Positions 8,505-19,341 are shown, counted from the stretch's first letter. The stretch: 64,000 nt of DNA from DASRHY01 sp035650275 (GCA_035650275.1 DASRHY010000223.1:18087-82086); one strand, 5' to 3'. Notes: generated by a model from the sequence alone, not told the origin. Translations and numbers: made by a program.

Positions 8505-10013
8505 TCAGGCGGCTTCGGGCAGGACCGGCTCGGTGCCGGGGTCGGTCACCGTAGCGCCGCTCTTCTCCGGTCGCAGCACGGCCAGCGCGATCCCGATCGC
8601 GGCGACGACCAGCACGGCACCGACCAGGTAGGCGACGTGGAAGCCGCTGTTCAGCGCCTCGGCCGGGGTGTGGCCGGACAGCACCTGGCTGGCGGTCCGC
8701 TCGGCCGCGATGGTGGCCAGCACGGCCAGGCCGATCGCGCCGCCGACCTGGGTGCTGGTGTTCACCACACCGGAGGCCAGGCCCGCGTCGGACGGGGTCG
8801 CGCCGGACATCGCCAGCGTCACCAGCGACGGGAAGCCGAGTCCGGCGCCGGCGCCGATCAGCACCATCGCGGGCAGCACGTCGGCCACGAACGTGCCGTC
8901 GACCGGCGTCCGCGCGAACAGCACCAGGCCGAGGCCGATGAACACCAGAGCCGGGACCAGCACCTTGAGCGGACCGTACTTGATCGTCAGCGGGCCGGAG
9001 ACCCGCAGCGACATCGCGCCCATCACGACCGTGGCGGGCAGGAACGCCAGCCCGACTTCGAGCGCGCTGTACTGCAGGATCTGCTGCAGGTACAGGGCAC
9101 CCAGGAAGAACATCCCGAACATCCCGACCACGAGCAGGGTCTGTACGACGTTGGCGCCGGCCACCAGCCGCGAGCGGAACAGCCGCAGCGGCATCAGCGG
9201 GTTCGCGATGCGGGCCTGGCGGACCAGGAAAGCGGTCACCAGCGCGACCGAGACGGCGCCGAGCAGCAGGGTCCGTGGGGCGGTCCAGCCGTGCTCGCCG
9301 ATCCCGAGGATGGTGTAGACGCCCAGCATCAGTCCGCCGGTCAGCAATGCCGCGCCCGGGATGTCCGCGCCCTGGCGCATGCCGATTCCGGGCTGCCCGT
9401 CGACCAGCTTCAGAGCCAGTGCGCCGGTGACCAGGCCGACCGGCAGGTTGATGAAGAAGATCCAGTGCCAGTTGATCGCGTCGGTCAGCACCCCGCCCGC
9501 GAGCAGTCCGATCGAGCCGCCGGCCGAGGCGACGAAGCCATAGACGCCGATCGCCTTGGCCTGTTCCCGCGGCTCGGGGAACATCGTCACGATCATGCCG
9601 AGGATGACTGCGGAGGTCAGCGCGCCGCCGACACCCTGCACGAACCGGGCGCCGATCAACATGCCCTGGCCGGGAGCCACCGCACACAGCACCGAGGCGG
9701 CGGTGAAGACGGTCAGGCCGGCCAGGAAGATCCGGCGCTGGCCGATCAGGTCACCGAGCCGGCCGGCCAGCAGCAGCAGGCCGCCGAACGGGATCAGGTA
9801 TGCGTTGACGACCCAGGCGAGGTTGGCCTGGCTGAAGCCCAGGTCGGCCTGGATCGACGGCAACGCGACATTCACGATCGTCGCGTCCAGAACGATCATG
9901 AGCATCCCGGCGCACAGCACGTAGAGCGCCAGCCAGCGCTTCCGGTCGCCAGAGGTGTCGGGACTCTCGCCACCGGTCGTGGGGCGGAGCTCGCTATCGG
10001 TGAACTCGTGCAT
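8505..10013 (-). CDS. MFS transporter, DHA2 (EmrB/QacA-like) family drug exporter
   Basis: 502 aa with about 14 hydrophobic segments, the DHA2 length. Motif A (GRLGDLIGQRR) and the family motif LDATIVNVALPSIQ in the first helix are both visible. The start ATG at 10013 has an AAGGA site eight bases upstream; the 71-codon upstream extension is not hydrophobic or conserved-looking. First gene of an operon with the FAD-linked oxidase. Likely a proton-driven exporter of a small molecule; substrate not predictable. Confidence 0.9.
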   Translation of the reverse strand: MHEFTDSELRPTTGGESPDTSGDRKRWLALYVLCAGMLMIVLDATIVNVALPSIQADLGFSQANLAWVVNAYLIPFGGLLLLAGRLGDLIGQRRIFLAGLTVFTAASVLCAVAPGQGMLIGARFVQGVGGALTSAVILGMIVTMFPEPREQAKAIGVYGFVASAGGSIGLLAGGVLTDAINWHWIFFINLPVGLVTGALALKLVDGQPGIGMRQGADIPGAALLTGGLMLGVYTILGIGEHGWTAPRTLLLGAVSVALVTAFLVRQARIANPLMPLRLFRSRLVAGANVVQTLLVVGMFGMFFLGALYLQQILQYSALEVGLAFLPATVVMGAMSLRVSGPLTIKYGPLKVLVPALVFIGLGLVLFARTPVDGTFVADVLPAMVLIGAGAGLGFPSLVTLAMSGATPSDAGLASGVVNTSTQVGGAIGLAVLATIAAERTASQVLSGHTPAEALNSGFHVAYLVGAVLVVAAIGIALAVLRPEKSGATVTDPGTEPVLPEAA

Positions 10014-10286
10014 CTCGTCCGTCCTTGGAAGTGTCGGTTGCCTGTTCCGACCGGTGCGGCGACCCGAACTCATCGGTGTCACCGGATCCGGCTTACATAG
10101 GTACGTCGGACCGCTCAGCGGGTTCTCGACAGCTCCGGCCGGAAAAAGTTCGAGAAACTTCCGTCGAGGCGACCCGTGATCACCGTGGCACCGCGCGTAG
10201 GGCCGAGGGAAAGGCCGAATGTGCATGACGGCAGTGCGCTACCGGCATGACGCCAGGTCAGCGCGAGAAATGCGGTGCGGGCTGTC

Positions 10287-10817
10287 TCAGTTCGACAACC
10301 GGGGGTGGCGCCGGGAACGCCGGTGCAGTACCCGGGGGAGGCGGGTCCTTGTGGTGGCCGGGCTGCCGGGTGGTGTCGCGGCGGGCGGCCGGTCGTCGTA
10401 TCCGCCCTCGAGCACCCGCCCGTTCGGTTCCAGCACGAGCAGGTCGGACCCGTCGCGCCAGCGGGTCAGCTGGGTGTCGAGGCTGTCCGCGTTCAGCCGT
10501 GCGGCCCGCAGCGCCTGCGCGGCGGCGGTCCACTCCTCGCCGCCGGGCTCCAGCAGCCGGACGTCGGCCTGCCAGCGCAGCAGTCGGCTGGTGGCCGGTT
10601 TCGCCGGTACGACGACGTCCGCGACGCCCGCCTCGGCGAGACCCGGCAGCAGCTGCTCGTCGGCGTTGTCGCCGCCGGCCAGCACGACGTACCGGCCGTC
10701 CACGGTGACGAACCAGGCCGGCACGTGCCGCCGCAGGCCCGGCCAGGACAGCCAGACCAGCCCGGCCTTCTTCATCGCGGCCGCGACCTGTTCCGGCACC
10801 TCATCCACGAGCCACAC
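10287..10817 (-). CDS. Hypothetical protein
   Basis: 176 aa from the GTG at 10817 (WLVDEVPEQVAAAMKKAG); a GTG at 10859 would add 14 residues. No clear ribosome site marks either. The first 130 residues look like a folded alpha/beta protein (WLSWPGLRRHVPAWFVTVDGRYVVLAGG); the last 35 residues are Pro/Arg-rich and may be disordered. I do not recognise a family. It is divergent from the malyl-CoA-type lyase gene, with 77 bases between the two starts, and shares that promoter region. Confidence 0.6.
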   Translation of the reverse strand: MWLVDEVPEQVAAAMKKAGLVWLSWPGLRRHVPAWFVTVDGRYVVLAGGDNADEQLLPGLAEAGVADVVVPAKPATSRLLRWQADVRLLEPGGEEWTAAAQALRAARLNADSLDTQLTRWRDGSDLLVLEPNGRVLEGGYDDRPPAATPPGSPATTRTRLPRVLHRRSRRHPRLSN

Positions 10818-10894
10818 CTTAGTGGCTGGTGATACCCGCCACACGGTGAGCGACGTCACCGACGCGCCGGGCGGTACGCCGTACCCTGCCAGGC

Positions 10895-11854
10895 ATGACC
10901 GAGAAGACGCTGCGCTCGCGCCGGTCCTGCCTGGCCACGCCAGGCTCGAACCCGCGGTTCCTGGAGAAGGCCAAGGGCCTGGACGCGGACCAGGTGTTCC
11001 TCGACCTGGAGGACTCGGTCGCGCCGCTCGCGAAGGTCGACGCCCGCAAGAACATCGTTGCCGCGCTCAACGAAGGCGGTTGGGGCGGCAAGACCCGGGT
11101 GGTTCGGGTGAACGACTGGACCACCGAGTGGACCTACGCGGACGTGATCGAGATCGTGTCCGGCGCCGGGGCCAACCTGGACTGCGTGATGCTGCCGAAG
11201 GTGCAGACCGCCGAGCAGGTGGTCGCGCTGGACCTGCTGCTCACCCAGCTGGAGCGGGCGCACGGGCTCGAGGTGGGCAGGCTCGGTATCGAGGCGCAGA
11301 TCGAGAACGCGCTCGGGCTGAACAACGTCAACGCGATCGCGCAGGCCTCGCCGCGGGTGGAGACGATCATCTTCGGCCCGGCCGACTTCATGGCCAGCAT
11401 CAACATGAAGTCACTGATCGTGGGCGAGCAACCGCAGGGGTACGACGTCGGTGACGCGTACCACTACATCCTGATGCGGATCCTGATGGCGGCCCGGGCG
11501 TACGGCAAGCAGGCGATCGACGGCCCGTACCTGCAGATCAAGGACCTCGACGGCTACAAGCGGGTCGCCGGCCGCGCCGCCGCGCTCGGCTTCGACGGTA
11601 AGTGGGTGCTGCACCCGGACCAGGTCGCGGCAGCGAACGAGGTGTTCTCGCCGCGCCAGGAGGACTACGACCACGCCGAGAACATCCTGGACGCGTACGA
11701 GTACTTCACCTCGGCCGAGGGTGGTGCCAAGGGCGCGGTGATGCTCGGCGACGAGATGATCGACGAGGCGTCCCGGAAGATGGCGCTGGTGATCTCCGCC
11801 AAGGGCCGCGCCGCCGGCATGACCCGCACCGACGTCTGGCACCCGCCCAGCTAG
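10895..11854 (+). CDS. HpcH/HpaI-CitE family CoA-ester lyase, L-malyl-CoA/beta-methylmalyl-CoA lyase type
   Basis: 319 aa. The CitE-fold signatures are present: RRSCLATPGSNPRFLEKA, the Mg-binding DLEDSVAP, IEAQIENALG, and TIIFGPADFMAS. As I recall the sequences, this is strikingly similar to the CoA-ester lyase of the Streptomyces ccr/meaA cluster, which cleaves beta-methylmalyl-CoA to glyoxylate and propionyl-CoA in the ethylmalonyl-CoA pathway. The methylsuccinyl-CoA dehydrogenase and mesaconyl-CoA hydratase genes of the same pathway lie 3.6 and 6.9 kb downstream on the same strand. A TACCCT hexamer a few bases before the ATG hints at a near-leaderless start. Confidence 0.88.
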   Translation: MTEKTLRSRRSCLATPGSNPRFLEKAKGLDADQVFLDLEDSVAPLAKVDARKNIVAALNEGGWGGKTRVVRVNDWTTEWTYADVIEIVSGAGANLDCVMLPKVQTAEQVVALDLLLTQLERAHGLEVGRLGIEAQIENALGLNNVNAIAQASPRVETIIFGPADFMASINMKSLIVGEQPQGYDVGDAYHYILMRILMAARAYGKQAIDGPYLQIKDLDGYKRVAGRAAALGFDGKWVLHPDQVAAANEVFSPRQEDYDHAENILDAYEYFTSAEGGAKGAVMLGDEMIDEASRKMALVISAKGRAAGMTRTDVWHPPS

Positions 11855-11958
11855 TGGCCCACGCCGCGACCGCCCACCAGCGCATACTGAGAACGGCGGG
11901 AGGGGACGACGTGGAGCCCGTGGGCGGCGACGTGAGGGGTTCGGCGGCCGAGGGGACC

Positions 11959-12921
11959 ATGCGCGCGGTCGTGCAGCACGAGTACGGCTCGGCCGACACC
12001 TGGCGGGTGGCGCGAATCGGCAAGCCGGCGGTCTCCGATCGCCAGGTGCTGGTCCGGGTGCACGCGGCAGGCCTGGACCGCGGCACCTGGCACGTGATGA
12101 CCGGCACGCCGTACCTGATCCGGCTCGTGCTCGGCGTCCGTGGGCCGCGCAACCCGGTACCGGGACGCGACGTCGCCGGTACCGTGGTCGAGGTCGGGTC
12201 CAAGGTCACCCGGTTCGCGCCCGGCGACGAGGTGTACGGCGTCGCGGACGGCTCCTTCGCCGAGTACGCCGCGGCCCGGGAGGACAAGCTCGCTGGCAAG
12301 CCGCCCAACCTGACCTTCGAGCAGGCCGCCGTCGTACCGGTGTCGGGCCTGACCGCCCTGCAGGCACTGGTCGACATCGGACGGGTCAGGTCCGGGCAGA
12401 GGGTACTGGTGATCGGGGCGTCGGGCGGGGTCGGCAGCTACGCCGTCCAGCTGGCCAAGGCGCTCGGCGCCGAGGTCACCGGCGTCAGCAGCCACGGGAA
12501 GCTGCACCTGATCCAGTTCCTCGGGGCCGACCGCGTGATCGACTACGCGGGCGAGGACTTCGCCGACGGGGCGCGCCGGTACGACCTGATCCTCGACATC
12601 GGCGGCAACCCGTCGTTGTCCCGGCTCCGGGCGGCGCTGACCCCGACAGGCACGGTGGTGATCGTCGGCGGCGAAGGCGGCAGCAGGTGGCTGGGCGGCC
12701 TGTCGCGACCGATACGGGCCCGGCTGCTGTCGCCGTTCATCCGGCAGCGGCTCACCAACTTCGTCGCCCGCGAGCGTGGTTTGGAACGGCTCACCGAGTA
12801 CCTCGAGGCGGGCACCGTTACGCCGTGCCTGGACTCGGCGTACCGGCTCGACGATGCGGCCGAGGCGATGCGCAAGCTGGCCGCCGGCCAGGTCCGCGGC
12901 AAGCTGGCGATCACTGTCTGA
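11959..12921 (+). CDS. Zinc-independent MDR-family NAD(P)H oxidoreductase (quinone-oxidoreductase-like)
   Basis: 320 aa medium-chain reductase. GroES-like N-domain (about 1-115, GRDVAGTVVEVG, APGDEVYG), then a Rossmann domain with the nucleotide loop GASGGVGSYAVQLAKALG (about 145). The zinc-ligand cysteines of alcohol dehydrogenases are absent, as in quinone/enal reductases. The typical family opening MRAVVQHEYG sets the start at ATG 11959 (GAGGGG upstream); a GTG at 11911 with GGGAGGGG would add 16 residues and is a real alternative. It follows the lyase gene by about 100 bases; no pathway link is evident. Confidence 0.88.
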   Translation: MRAVVQHEYGSADTWRVARIGKPAVSDRQVLVRVHAAGLDRGTWHVMTGTPYLIRLVLGVRGPRNPVPGRDVAGTVVEVGSKVTRFAPGDEVYGVADGSFAEYAAAREDKLAGKPPNLTFEQAAVVPVSGLTALQALVDIGRVRSGQRVLVIGASGGVGSYAVQLAKALGAEVTGVSSHGKLHLIQFLGADRVIDYAGEDFADGARRYDLILDIGGNPSLSRLRAALTPTGTVVIVGGEGGSRWLGGLSRPIRARLLSPFIRQRLTNFVARERGLERLTEYLEAGTVTPCLDSAYRLDDAAEAMRKLAAGQVRGKLAITV

Positions 12922-12924
12922 CTG

Positions 12925-13542
12925 TCAGATCTGTGACATCAACGCCAGGTAGTGGCCGTCGGGGTCCTTGAAGAACGCCATCCACTCCTCGGTGCCGTTC
13001 TCATGCCGGTGGATCAGGTGCGGTGCGCCCTCGAACTCGATGCCGCGGGCAACGAGCTCGTCATACGCCGCGTTGATGTCGGCGACCCGGAAGTACAGTA
13101 CCGACGGCTCGCCCGGCTCGTCGGTCGTACTCAGGTACAACCTGGTGCCGTCGCAGTCGAAGAACGCCAGGTCGCCGAACGTGTACAGGTGAGGCAGGCC
13201 GAGCACCTCGCCGTACCAGTGCACCGCCTTCGTGATGTCGCTGACCGGCCGCGAGATCTGGCCGATCGCTCCGAGCTGCACCATTGCGTCTCCTCCCACG
13301 AGATCGGGCCGGGGCAGAGCGCTGCCGGCCGGGACGCCACGCCACGCCTTGAGCTCGGCCCGGCTCGCCAGGCCGAGCTTCATCAGCGAGTTCGCGACGT
13401 GGAACTTGACAGCGTCGACCGAGCTGCCGCGGCGGGCGGCGATCTCCCGGTTGGTCAGCCCGTGCCGGACCGCGTCCACCACCCGCCACTCGGCGGGCGT
13501 CAGTACGTCGGGGTGCCGCGGCCGGCCGCGCGTCCTGCCCAC
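12925..13542 (-). CDS. LuxR-type HTH fused to a VOC (glyoxalase-like) domain
   Basis: 205 aa. Residues about 12-72 are a GerE/LuxR-type helix-turn-helix (LTPAEWRVVDAVRHGLTNREIA, VKFHVANSLMKLG); residues about 88-203 are a VOC/glyoxalase domain (ISRPVSDITKAVHWYGEVLG, FFKDPDGHYLALM). Both halves look intact and are in one frame. A VOC domain on a DNA-binding domain suggests ligand sensing (inference). It ends four bases from the convergent oxidoreductase gene and is divergent from the kinase gene across a 362-base gap. Confidence 0.85.
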   Translation of the reverse strand: MGRTRGRPRHPDVLTPAEWRVVDAVRHGLTNREIAARRGSSVDAVKFHVANSLMKLGLASRAELKAWRGVPAGSALPRPDLVGGDAMVQLGAIGQISRPVSDITKAVHWYGEVLGLPHLYTFGDLAFFDCDGTRLYLSTTDEPGEPSVLYFRVADINAAYDELVARGIEFEGAPHLIHRHENGTEEWMAFFKDPDGHYLALMSQI

Positions 13543-13904
13543 GCCGTCACGGTAGCCCCGACCGGTCCGGAATTACCCTCCCCGCGGCCTGTGGTGAGCG
13601 GAAGAGCAAGCGGTACAGCCCGGCGCGATGGGGCCGGCTTGAGTGAGTGGTTTTGCGTCGACTGAAGCCTTCTGGTCATGGAAAGCGCTTGCTTGCAACC
13701 GGGATCCTTCACTCGGCGCAAACCGTTCACCAAGCGACGGCGAGGTCCAGAACCACACGTCGACGTCACCGTGCGCCTTGGCCCGGGAGGCCCGGGCCCT
13801 GAGTGATCGCTTCGTGCAGTCAACCTATTACGGAACGTTCATGGACTCGCCTTGTGCTGTGTTGCCCCCTAAGGTGGGGCGGTCCGTCCGCATGGAGGTG
13901 TGTT
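13543..13904. other. Divergent intergenic region with an imperfect inverted repeat
   Basis: No coding frame is convincing in these 362 bases between the LuxR-VOC gene and the kinase gene. It holds an imperfect inverted repeat: arm 13643-13667 (GTGAGTGGTTTTGCGTC onward) against 13707-13730 (CTTCACTCGGCGCAAAC onward), which could form a long interrupted stem. It differs in sequence from the CGAATCGCC repeat family. The promoters of both flanking genes must also lie here, but I see no clear -35/-10 pair. Confidence 0.5.
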
Positions 13905-15392
<1,488 letters not shown>

Positions 15393-15503
15393 CGAGTTCG
15401 GTCACATCCTCCCGGCAGGTGGCCGGGATCACTGCGGGCGGTGCCCGCGCCCAGGATCCTGAGACCCGCGATACTCGGCAGTACGCGACCCAGGAGGCCA
15501 CCC

Positions 15504-16706
15504 ATGAGCAGGCTGCAGCAGACCGAGGGCTTGACCGACGTCCAGGAGGAGATCCTCAAGACGGTCCGGGCCTTCGTAGAGGCCGAGATCCTGCCGGTGG
15601 CGACCGAGCTGGAGCACGCCGACGAGTACCCGACCAAGATCGTCGAGGGACTGAAGGAGCTCGGGCTGTTCGGGCTGATGATCCCCGAGGAGTACGGCGG
15701 GCTGGGCGAGTCGCTGCTCACCTATGCGCTGTGCGTGGAGGAGATCGCACGCGGCTGGATGAGCGTGTCCGGGATCATCAACACGCACTTCATCGTGGCG
15801 TACATGCTGCTGCAGCACGGCACCGACGAGCAGAAGCAGAAGTACCTGCCGCGGATGGCCACCGGCGACGTCCGCGGTGCCTTCTCGATGTCCGAGCCCG
15901 GCTGCGGTTCCGACGTCGCCGCGATCAAGACCAAGGCCGTCCGTGTTGATGACACGAACGGGTCGTCGTACACGATCAACGGCCAGAAGATGTGGCTCAC
16001 CAACGGCGGCTCGTCGAACCTGGTCGCGGTATTGGTGAAGACCGACGAGGGAGCTGCGTCGGTCTACAAGAACATGACCACGTTCCTGGTGGACAAGACC
16101 GAGGGCTTCGGCGAGGTCGAGCCCGGCCTGACCGTGCCGGGCAAGATCGACAAGATGGGCTACAAGGGCGTCGACACCACCGAGCTGATCTTCGACGGCT
16201 ACCAGATCTCCGCCGACCAGATCCTGGGCGGGACACCTGGTAAGGGCTTCTACCAGATGATGGACGGCGTCGAGGTCGGCCGGGTGAACGTCGCCGCCCG
16301 TGGGTGCGGGGTCGCGCGCCGGGCCTTCGAGCTGGGCATCTCGTACGCCCAGCAGCGGGAAGCGTTCGGCAAGAAGATCGCCGACCACCAGGCGGTACTG
16401 TTCCGGCTGGCGGACATGGCGGTCAAGGTCGAGGCCGCGCACGAGCTGATGGTGAAGGCGGCGCGGAAGAAGGACGCCGGTTCTCGCAACGACTTCGAGG
16501 CCGGGGTGGCGAAGTACCTGGCCAGCGAGTACTGCTCGCAGGTGGTGGAGGACTCGTTCCGGATCCACGGCGGGTACGGGTTCTCCAAGGAGTACGAGAT
16601 CGAGCGGCTGTACCGGGAGGCGCCGATGCTGCTGATCGGCGAGGGTACAGCGGACATTCAGCGGATGATCATCGGCCGCCGGCTGCTGGAGGACTACAAG
16701 CTCTGA
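15504..16706 (+). CDS. Acyl-CoA dehydrogenase, probable (2S)-methylsuccinyl-CoA dehydrogenase
   Basis: 400 aa flavoprotein with standard acyl-CoA dehydrogenase order: helical N-domain, middle domain (FSMSEPGCGSDVA, KMWLTNG), C-terminal helices (RIHGGYGFSKEYEIERLYREA). The sequence closely resembles, from memory, the acyl-CoA dehydrogenase next to crotonyl-CoA carboxylase/reductase in Streptomyces, assigned to methylsuccinyl-CoA oxidation to mesaconyl-CoA. Neighbouring pathway members at 10895 and 18796 support this. AGGAGG lies seven bases before the ATG. A general short/branched-chain dehydrogenase remains possible. Confidence 0.85.
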   Translation: MSRLQQTEGLTDVQEEILKTVRAFVEAEILPVATELEHADEYPTKIVEGLKELGLFGLMIPEEYGGLGESLLTYALCVEEIARGWMSVSGIINTHFIVAYMLLQHGTDEQKQKYLPRMATGDVRGAFSMSEPGCGSDVAAIKTKAVRVDDTNGSSYTINGQKMWLTNGGSSNLVAVLVKTDEGAASVYKNMTTFLVDKTEGFGEVEPGLTVPGKIDKMGYKGVDTTELIFDGYQISADQILGGTPGKGFYQMMDGVEVGRVNVAARGCGVARRAFELGISYAQQREAFGKKIADHQAVLFRLADMAVKVEAAHELMVKAARKKDAGSRNDFEAGVAKYLASEYCSQVVEDSFRIHGGYGFSKEYEIERLYREAPMLLIGEGTADIQRMIIGRRLLEDYKL

Positions 16707-16727
16707 TGCTCAATCTGCGGGTGTGGA

Positions 16728-17822
16728 TCAGAGCCAGTGGATCCGCTTGAAGAGGACGTAGAGGCCGCTGCAGGCCGTGGCCATCACCGCGAGCACAACG
16801 AAGTAGCCGTACCGGGTGTGCAGCTCGGGCATGTTGTCGAAGTTCATCCCGTAGATGCCGGCGACCATCGTCGGCACCGCGATGATCGCGACCCAGGCCG
16901 AGATCCGGCGCATGTCCTCGTTCTCCGAGACCTGCAGCTGGGCCAGCCCGGCGGCCAGGATCGAGGTGAGTAGCTCGTCGAACCCGGTGACCTGCTCGCG
17001 GACCCGGCTCAGGTGGTCGTCGACGTCACGGAAGTAGGTCCGGGTCTCGTCGCTGACCAGTGGATGGTGCCGCTCGGCCAGCGCTCGGATCGGCCCGGCG
17101 AGCGGTGTGACCGCACGCTTCAGCTCGAGCACCTCCCGCTTCAGCTGGTAGACCCGCTCGATGTTCCGCCAGCCGCGCGGGGTGAACATCTCCGCCTCGA
17201 TCAGGTCGATGTCGGCCTGGACCTGGTCCGCGACGGCCAGGTAGCTGTCCACCACCTGGTCCGCGATCGCGTGCAGCACGCCGCCCGGCCCGTCCCGTAG
17301 CCGTTCCGGCTCGGCCTCCAGCCTCTGCCGCAGCCCGGACAGCTCGCTGTGCTGGCCGTGCCGCACGGTGACCACGAATCCCGTGCCGCAGAACACCATC
17401 ACCTCACCGGACTCGACCACCTCCGAGGTGGCGGTGAGCGCCGTGTGCGGCACGTAGCGAACCGTCTTGAACACCGCGAACAGCATCTCGCCGTTCTCGC
17501 CGTACCGCTCCAGCTTCGGCCGCTGGTGTGCCTCGATCGCGTCCTCGAGTGCGAGCGGGTGCAGGTCGAACTCGTCGCCGAGCACGATCAGCTGCCGCTC
17601 GGTCGGCTCGAACAGCCCGATCCAGACGAAACCCTCGCCGCGCCGGGCCCGGGCCAGCGCATCGCCGTACGACGTGATCGCGGGTTCGCGGCGGCCCTCG
17701 CGGTAGAACGCCCAGTCGACCAGCGCGCCCTCGAACCGCCCATCCGCGATCGGGTCCAGCTCCGCCCTGGGTGCGCTGCCGCGGCGGGCGAACAGCTGAC
17801 TGACCCTGCGGTTCCCCGGCAC
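16728..17822 (-). CDS. corA: CorA-family magnesium/divalent cation transporter
   Basis: 364 aa. Long cytoplasmic N-terminal funnel domain (about 1-290), including the stalk helix with ESENEDMRRISAW-type residues, then two C-terminal membrane helices. The first helix ends in the CorA signature YGMNF (about 331). Start: GTG 17822 with GGGAGG five bases upstream is preferred to GTG 17828, which overlaps that site; upstream extension to 17948 lacks support. It ends 21 bases from the convergent acyl-CoA dehydrogenase gene. A second magnesium-related gene (MgtE-N type) lies 10 kb away. Confidence 0.92.
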   Translation of the reverse strand: MPGNRRVSQLFARRGSAPRAELDPIADGRFEGALVDWAFYREGRREPAITSYGDALARARRGEGFVWIGLFEPTERQLIVLGDEFDLHPLALEDAIEAHQRPKLERYGENGEMLFAVFKTVRYVPHTALTATSEVVESGEVMVFCGTGFVVTVRHGQHSELSGLRQRLEAEPERLRDGPGGVLHAIADQVVDSYLAVADQVQADIDLIEAEMFTPRGWRNIERVYQLKREVLELKRAVTPLAGPIRALAERHHPLVSDETRTYFRDVDDHLSRVREQVTGFDELLTSILAAGLAQLQVSENEDMRRISAWVAIIAVPTMVAGIYGMNFDNMPELHTRYGYFVVLAVMATACSGLYVLFKRIHWL

Positions 17823-17940
17823 AGTCACCTCCCGGCCCCGGCACGTGGACCGTGCTTCGGCACGGCCTCCCCGCGAGGCTATCAACGCAGGATCACCACC
17901 GGTCGGCCATGATGGGGGAGAGCACAGCGAAGGGAACCTG

Positions 17941-18588
17941 ATGAGCAACCTGCACTCGCTGCCGTCGATGGATCCGCGTCCGAGCGGCTGGGTGATCGGA
18001 ACCTACGACACGTACCTGGAGGCTCAGCGCGCGGTCGACTACCTGTCGGACGAGAAGTTCCCCGTCGAGCACACCACGATCGTCGGCAACAACCTGCGCC
18101 AGGTGGAGAAGATCACCGGGAGGCTGACCTGGGGCCGTGCCCTCACGGCCGGCCTGGCCAGCGGCGCCTGGTTCGGTCTGTTCGTCGGCCTGCTGCTCGG
18201 CATCTTCGTACCCGAGGGCTCGAGCTGGCTCGCCGCCGTGCTCACCGGCGTCCTGCTCGGCTCCCTGTTCGGCATGACCTTCGGCGCCATCGGCTACGCC
18301 CAGCTCCGCGGCCGCCGCGACTTCACCTCCCGTACCTCCGTGGTCGCCACCACCTATGACGTGCTCTGTGACCACAAGTACGCCGAGGAGGCCCGCAACC
18401 ACCTGGCCCGCCTCGCCCTCCGCGGCGACGTCAACCCGCGCGTCCAGAACCCACCCCCGCCGACCAGCGCGCAGCCGCCCGCGCAGCCCCAGCCACAGTC
18501 GACCTTCCAGCCGGATGCACCGCTGTCCGCACCGCAGGACGCCCCGCCCGGCCAGCCCCCGCGGCAAGCCCCGCCGACTGAGCGCTGA
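17941..18588 (+). CDS. General stress protein 17M-like membrane protein
   Basis: 215 aa. Residues about 18-75 match the GSP17M/YflT-like domain (VIGTYDTYLEAQRAVDYLSD, EHTTIVGNNLRQVEKITGR), followed by two hydrophobic segments (about 78-102 and 105-125) with glycine-rich faces, a second short conserved region, and a Pro/Gln-rich disordered tail (about 170-215). ATG start with AAGGGA upstream. Homologues are widespread in actinobacteria and predicted to sit in the membrane; no biochemical role is known. The start is divergent from corA at a distance of 118 bases. Confidence 0.85.
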   Translation: MSNLHSLPSMDPRPSGWVIGTYDTYLEAQRAVDYLSDEKFPVEHTTIVGNNLRQVEKITGRLTWGRALTAGLASGAWFGLFVGLLLGIFVPEGSSWLAAVLTGVLLGSLFGMTFGAIGYAQLRGRRDFTSRTSVVATTYDVLCDHKYAEEARNHLARLALRGDVNPRVQNPPPPTSAQPPAQPQPQSTFQPDAPLSAPQDAPPGQPPRQAPPTER

Positions 18589-18597
18589 CCGCGACGT

Positions 18598-18632
18598 ATA
18601 CCGATTCCGATATGGCTTACCGAGATCGGTAT
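18598..18632. repeat. Inverted repeat ATACCGAT / ATCGGTAT
   Basis: Two exact 8-base arms (18598-18605 and 18625-18632) with a 19-base spacer, just after the stress-protein gene and before the mesaconyl-CoA hydratase gene. The moderate A+T content and spacer length look more like an operator than a terminator. Confidence 0.45.
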
Positions 18633-18795
18633 GCGCGACGCTGCTCAGGTTCCATGGCCGCGCTCGGGATGCAAGCTGAGCGCGGTCACGCGACCCGGTC
18701 ACCTGCCGCCCGGCGGCGGCCTGGTGGTGCGCGTCACGCTGCCGCGGTGAGGCTTGTCACTGGCGGCCGGTGCTCGGCATTGGCATGCTCAGGAG

Positions 18796-19314
18796 ATGCA
18801 GTTCGGACGCAGCTACGAGGAGTTCGAGGTCGGTGCCGTCTACAAGCACTGGCCGGGCAAGACGGTGACCGAGTACGACGACCATCTGTTCTGCCTGCTC
18901 ACCATGAACCACCACCCGCTGCACCTGGACACCAATTACGCCGAGCAGACCACCCAGTTCAAGCAGAACGTTGTGGTCGGCAACTACATCTACTCGCTGC
19001 TGCTCGGCATGTCGGTGCCGGATGTGAGCGGCAAGGCGATCGCGAACCTGGAGGTCGAGTCGCTGCGGCACGTCGCGCCGACCTTCCACGGCGACACGGT
19101 CTACGGCGAGACCACCGTGCTGGACAAGTGGGAGTCGAAGTCGAAGGACGACCGCGGCGTGGTGTACGTCGAGACCAAGGGCTACAAGCAGGACGGCACG
19201 CTGGTATGCGTGTTCAAGCGCAAGGTGATGGTGCCGAAGCAGAGCTACCTCGACGCCCGCGGCGGCGAGCAACCCGCCCGCCCGAACCTGGTCGAGCCAC
19301 CCTCCAAGGACTGA
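18796..19314 (+). CDS. MaoC-family dehydratase, probable mesaconyl-CoA hydratase
   Basis: 172 aa hot-dog-fold hydratase. Conserved residues include YDDHLFCLLTMNHHPLHLD, which carries the hydratase Asp/His region, then NVVVGNYIYSLLLGMSVPDVSG and VAPTFHGDTVYGETTVL. From memory it is nearly the same as the MaoC protein of the Streptomyces ccr/meaA cluster, which hydrates mesaconyl-CoA to beta-methylmalyl-CoA in the ethylmalonyl-CoA pathway. The product of this step is the substrate of the lyase encoded at 10895. ATG 18796 directly follows AGGAG; a longer upstream start is less likely. Confidence 0.86.
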   Translation: MQFGRSYEEFEVGAVYKHWPGKTVTEYDDHLFCLLTMNHHPLHLDTNYAEQTTQFKQNVVVGNYIYSLLLGMSVPDVSGKAIANLEVESLRHVAPTFHGDTVYGETTVLDKWESKSKDDRGVVYVETKGYKQDGTLVCVFKRKVMVPKQSYLDARGGEQPARPNLVEPPSKD

Positions 19315-19341
19315 GCCGAGCCTTCCCCGTCGCTCTCGAAC

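Noticed and set aside
10146..10160. Inverted repeat AAGTT-CGAGA-AACTT upstream of the MFS gene
   Set aside because: Five-base arms only; such pairs arise by chance and no matching regulator adjoins.
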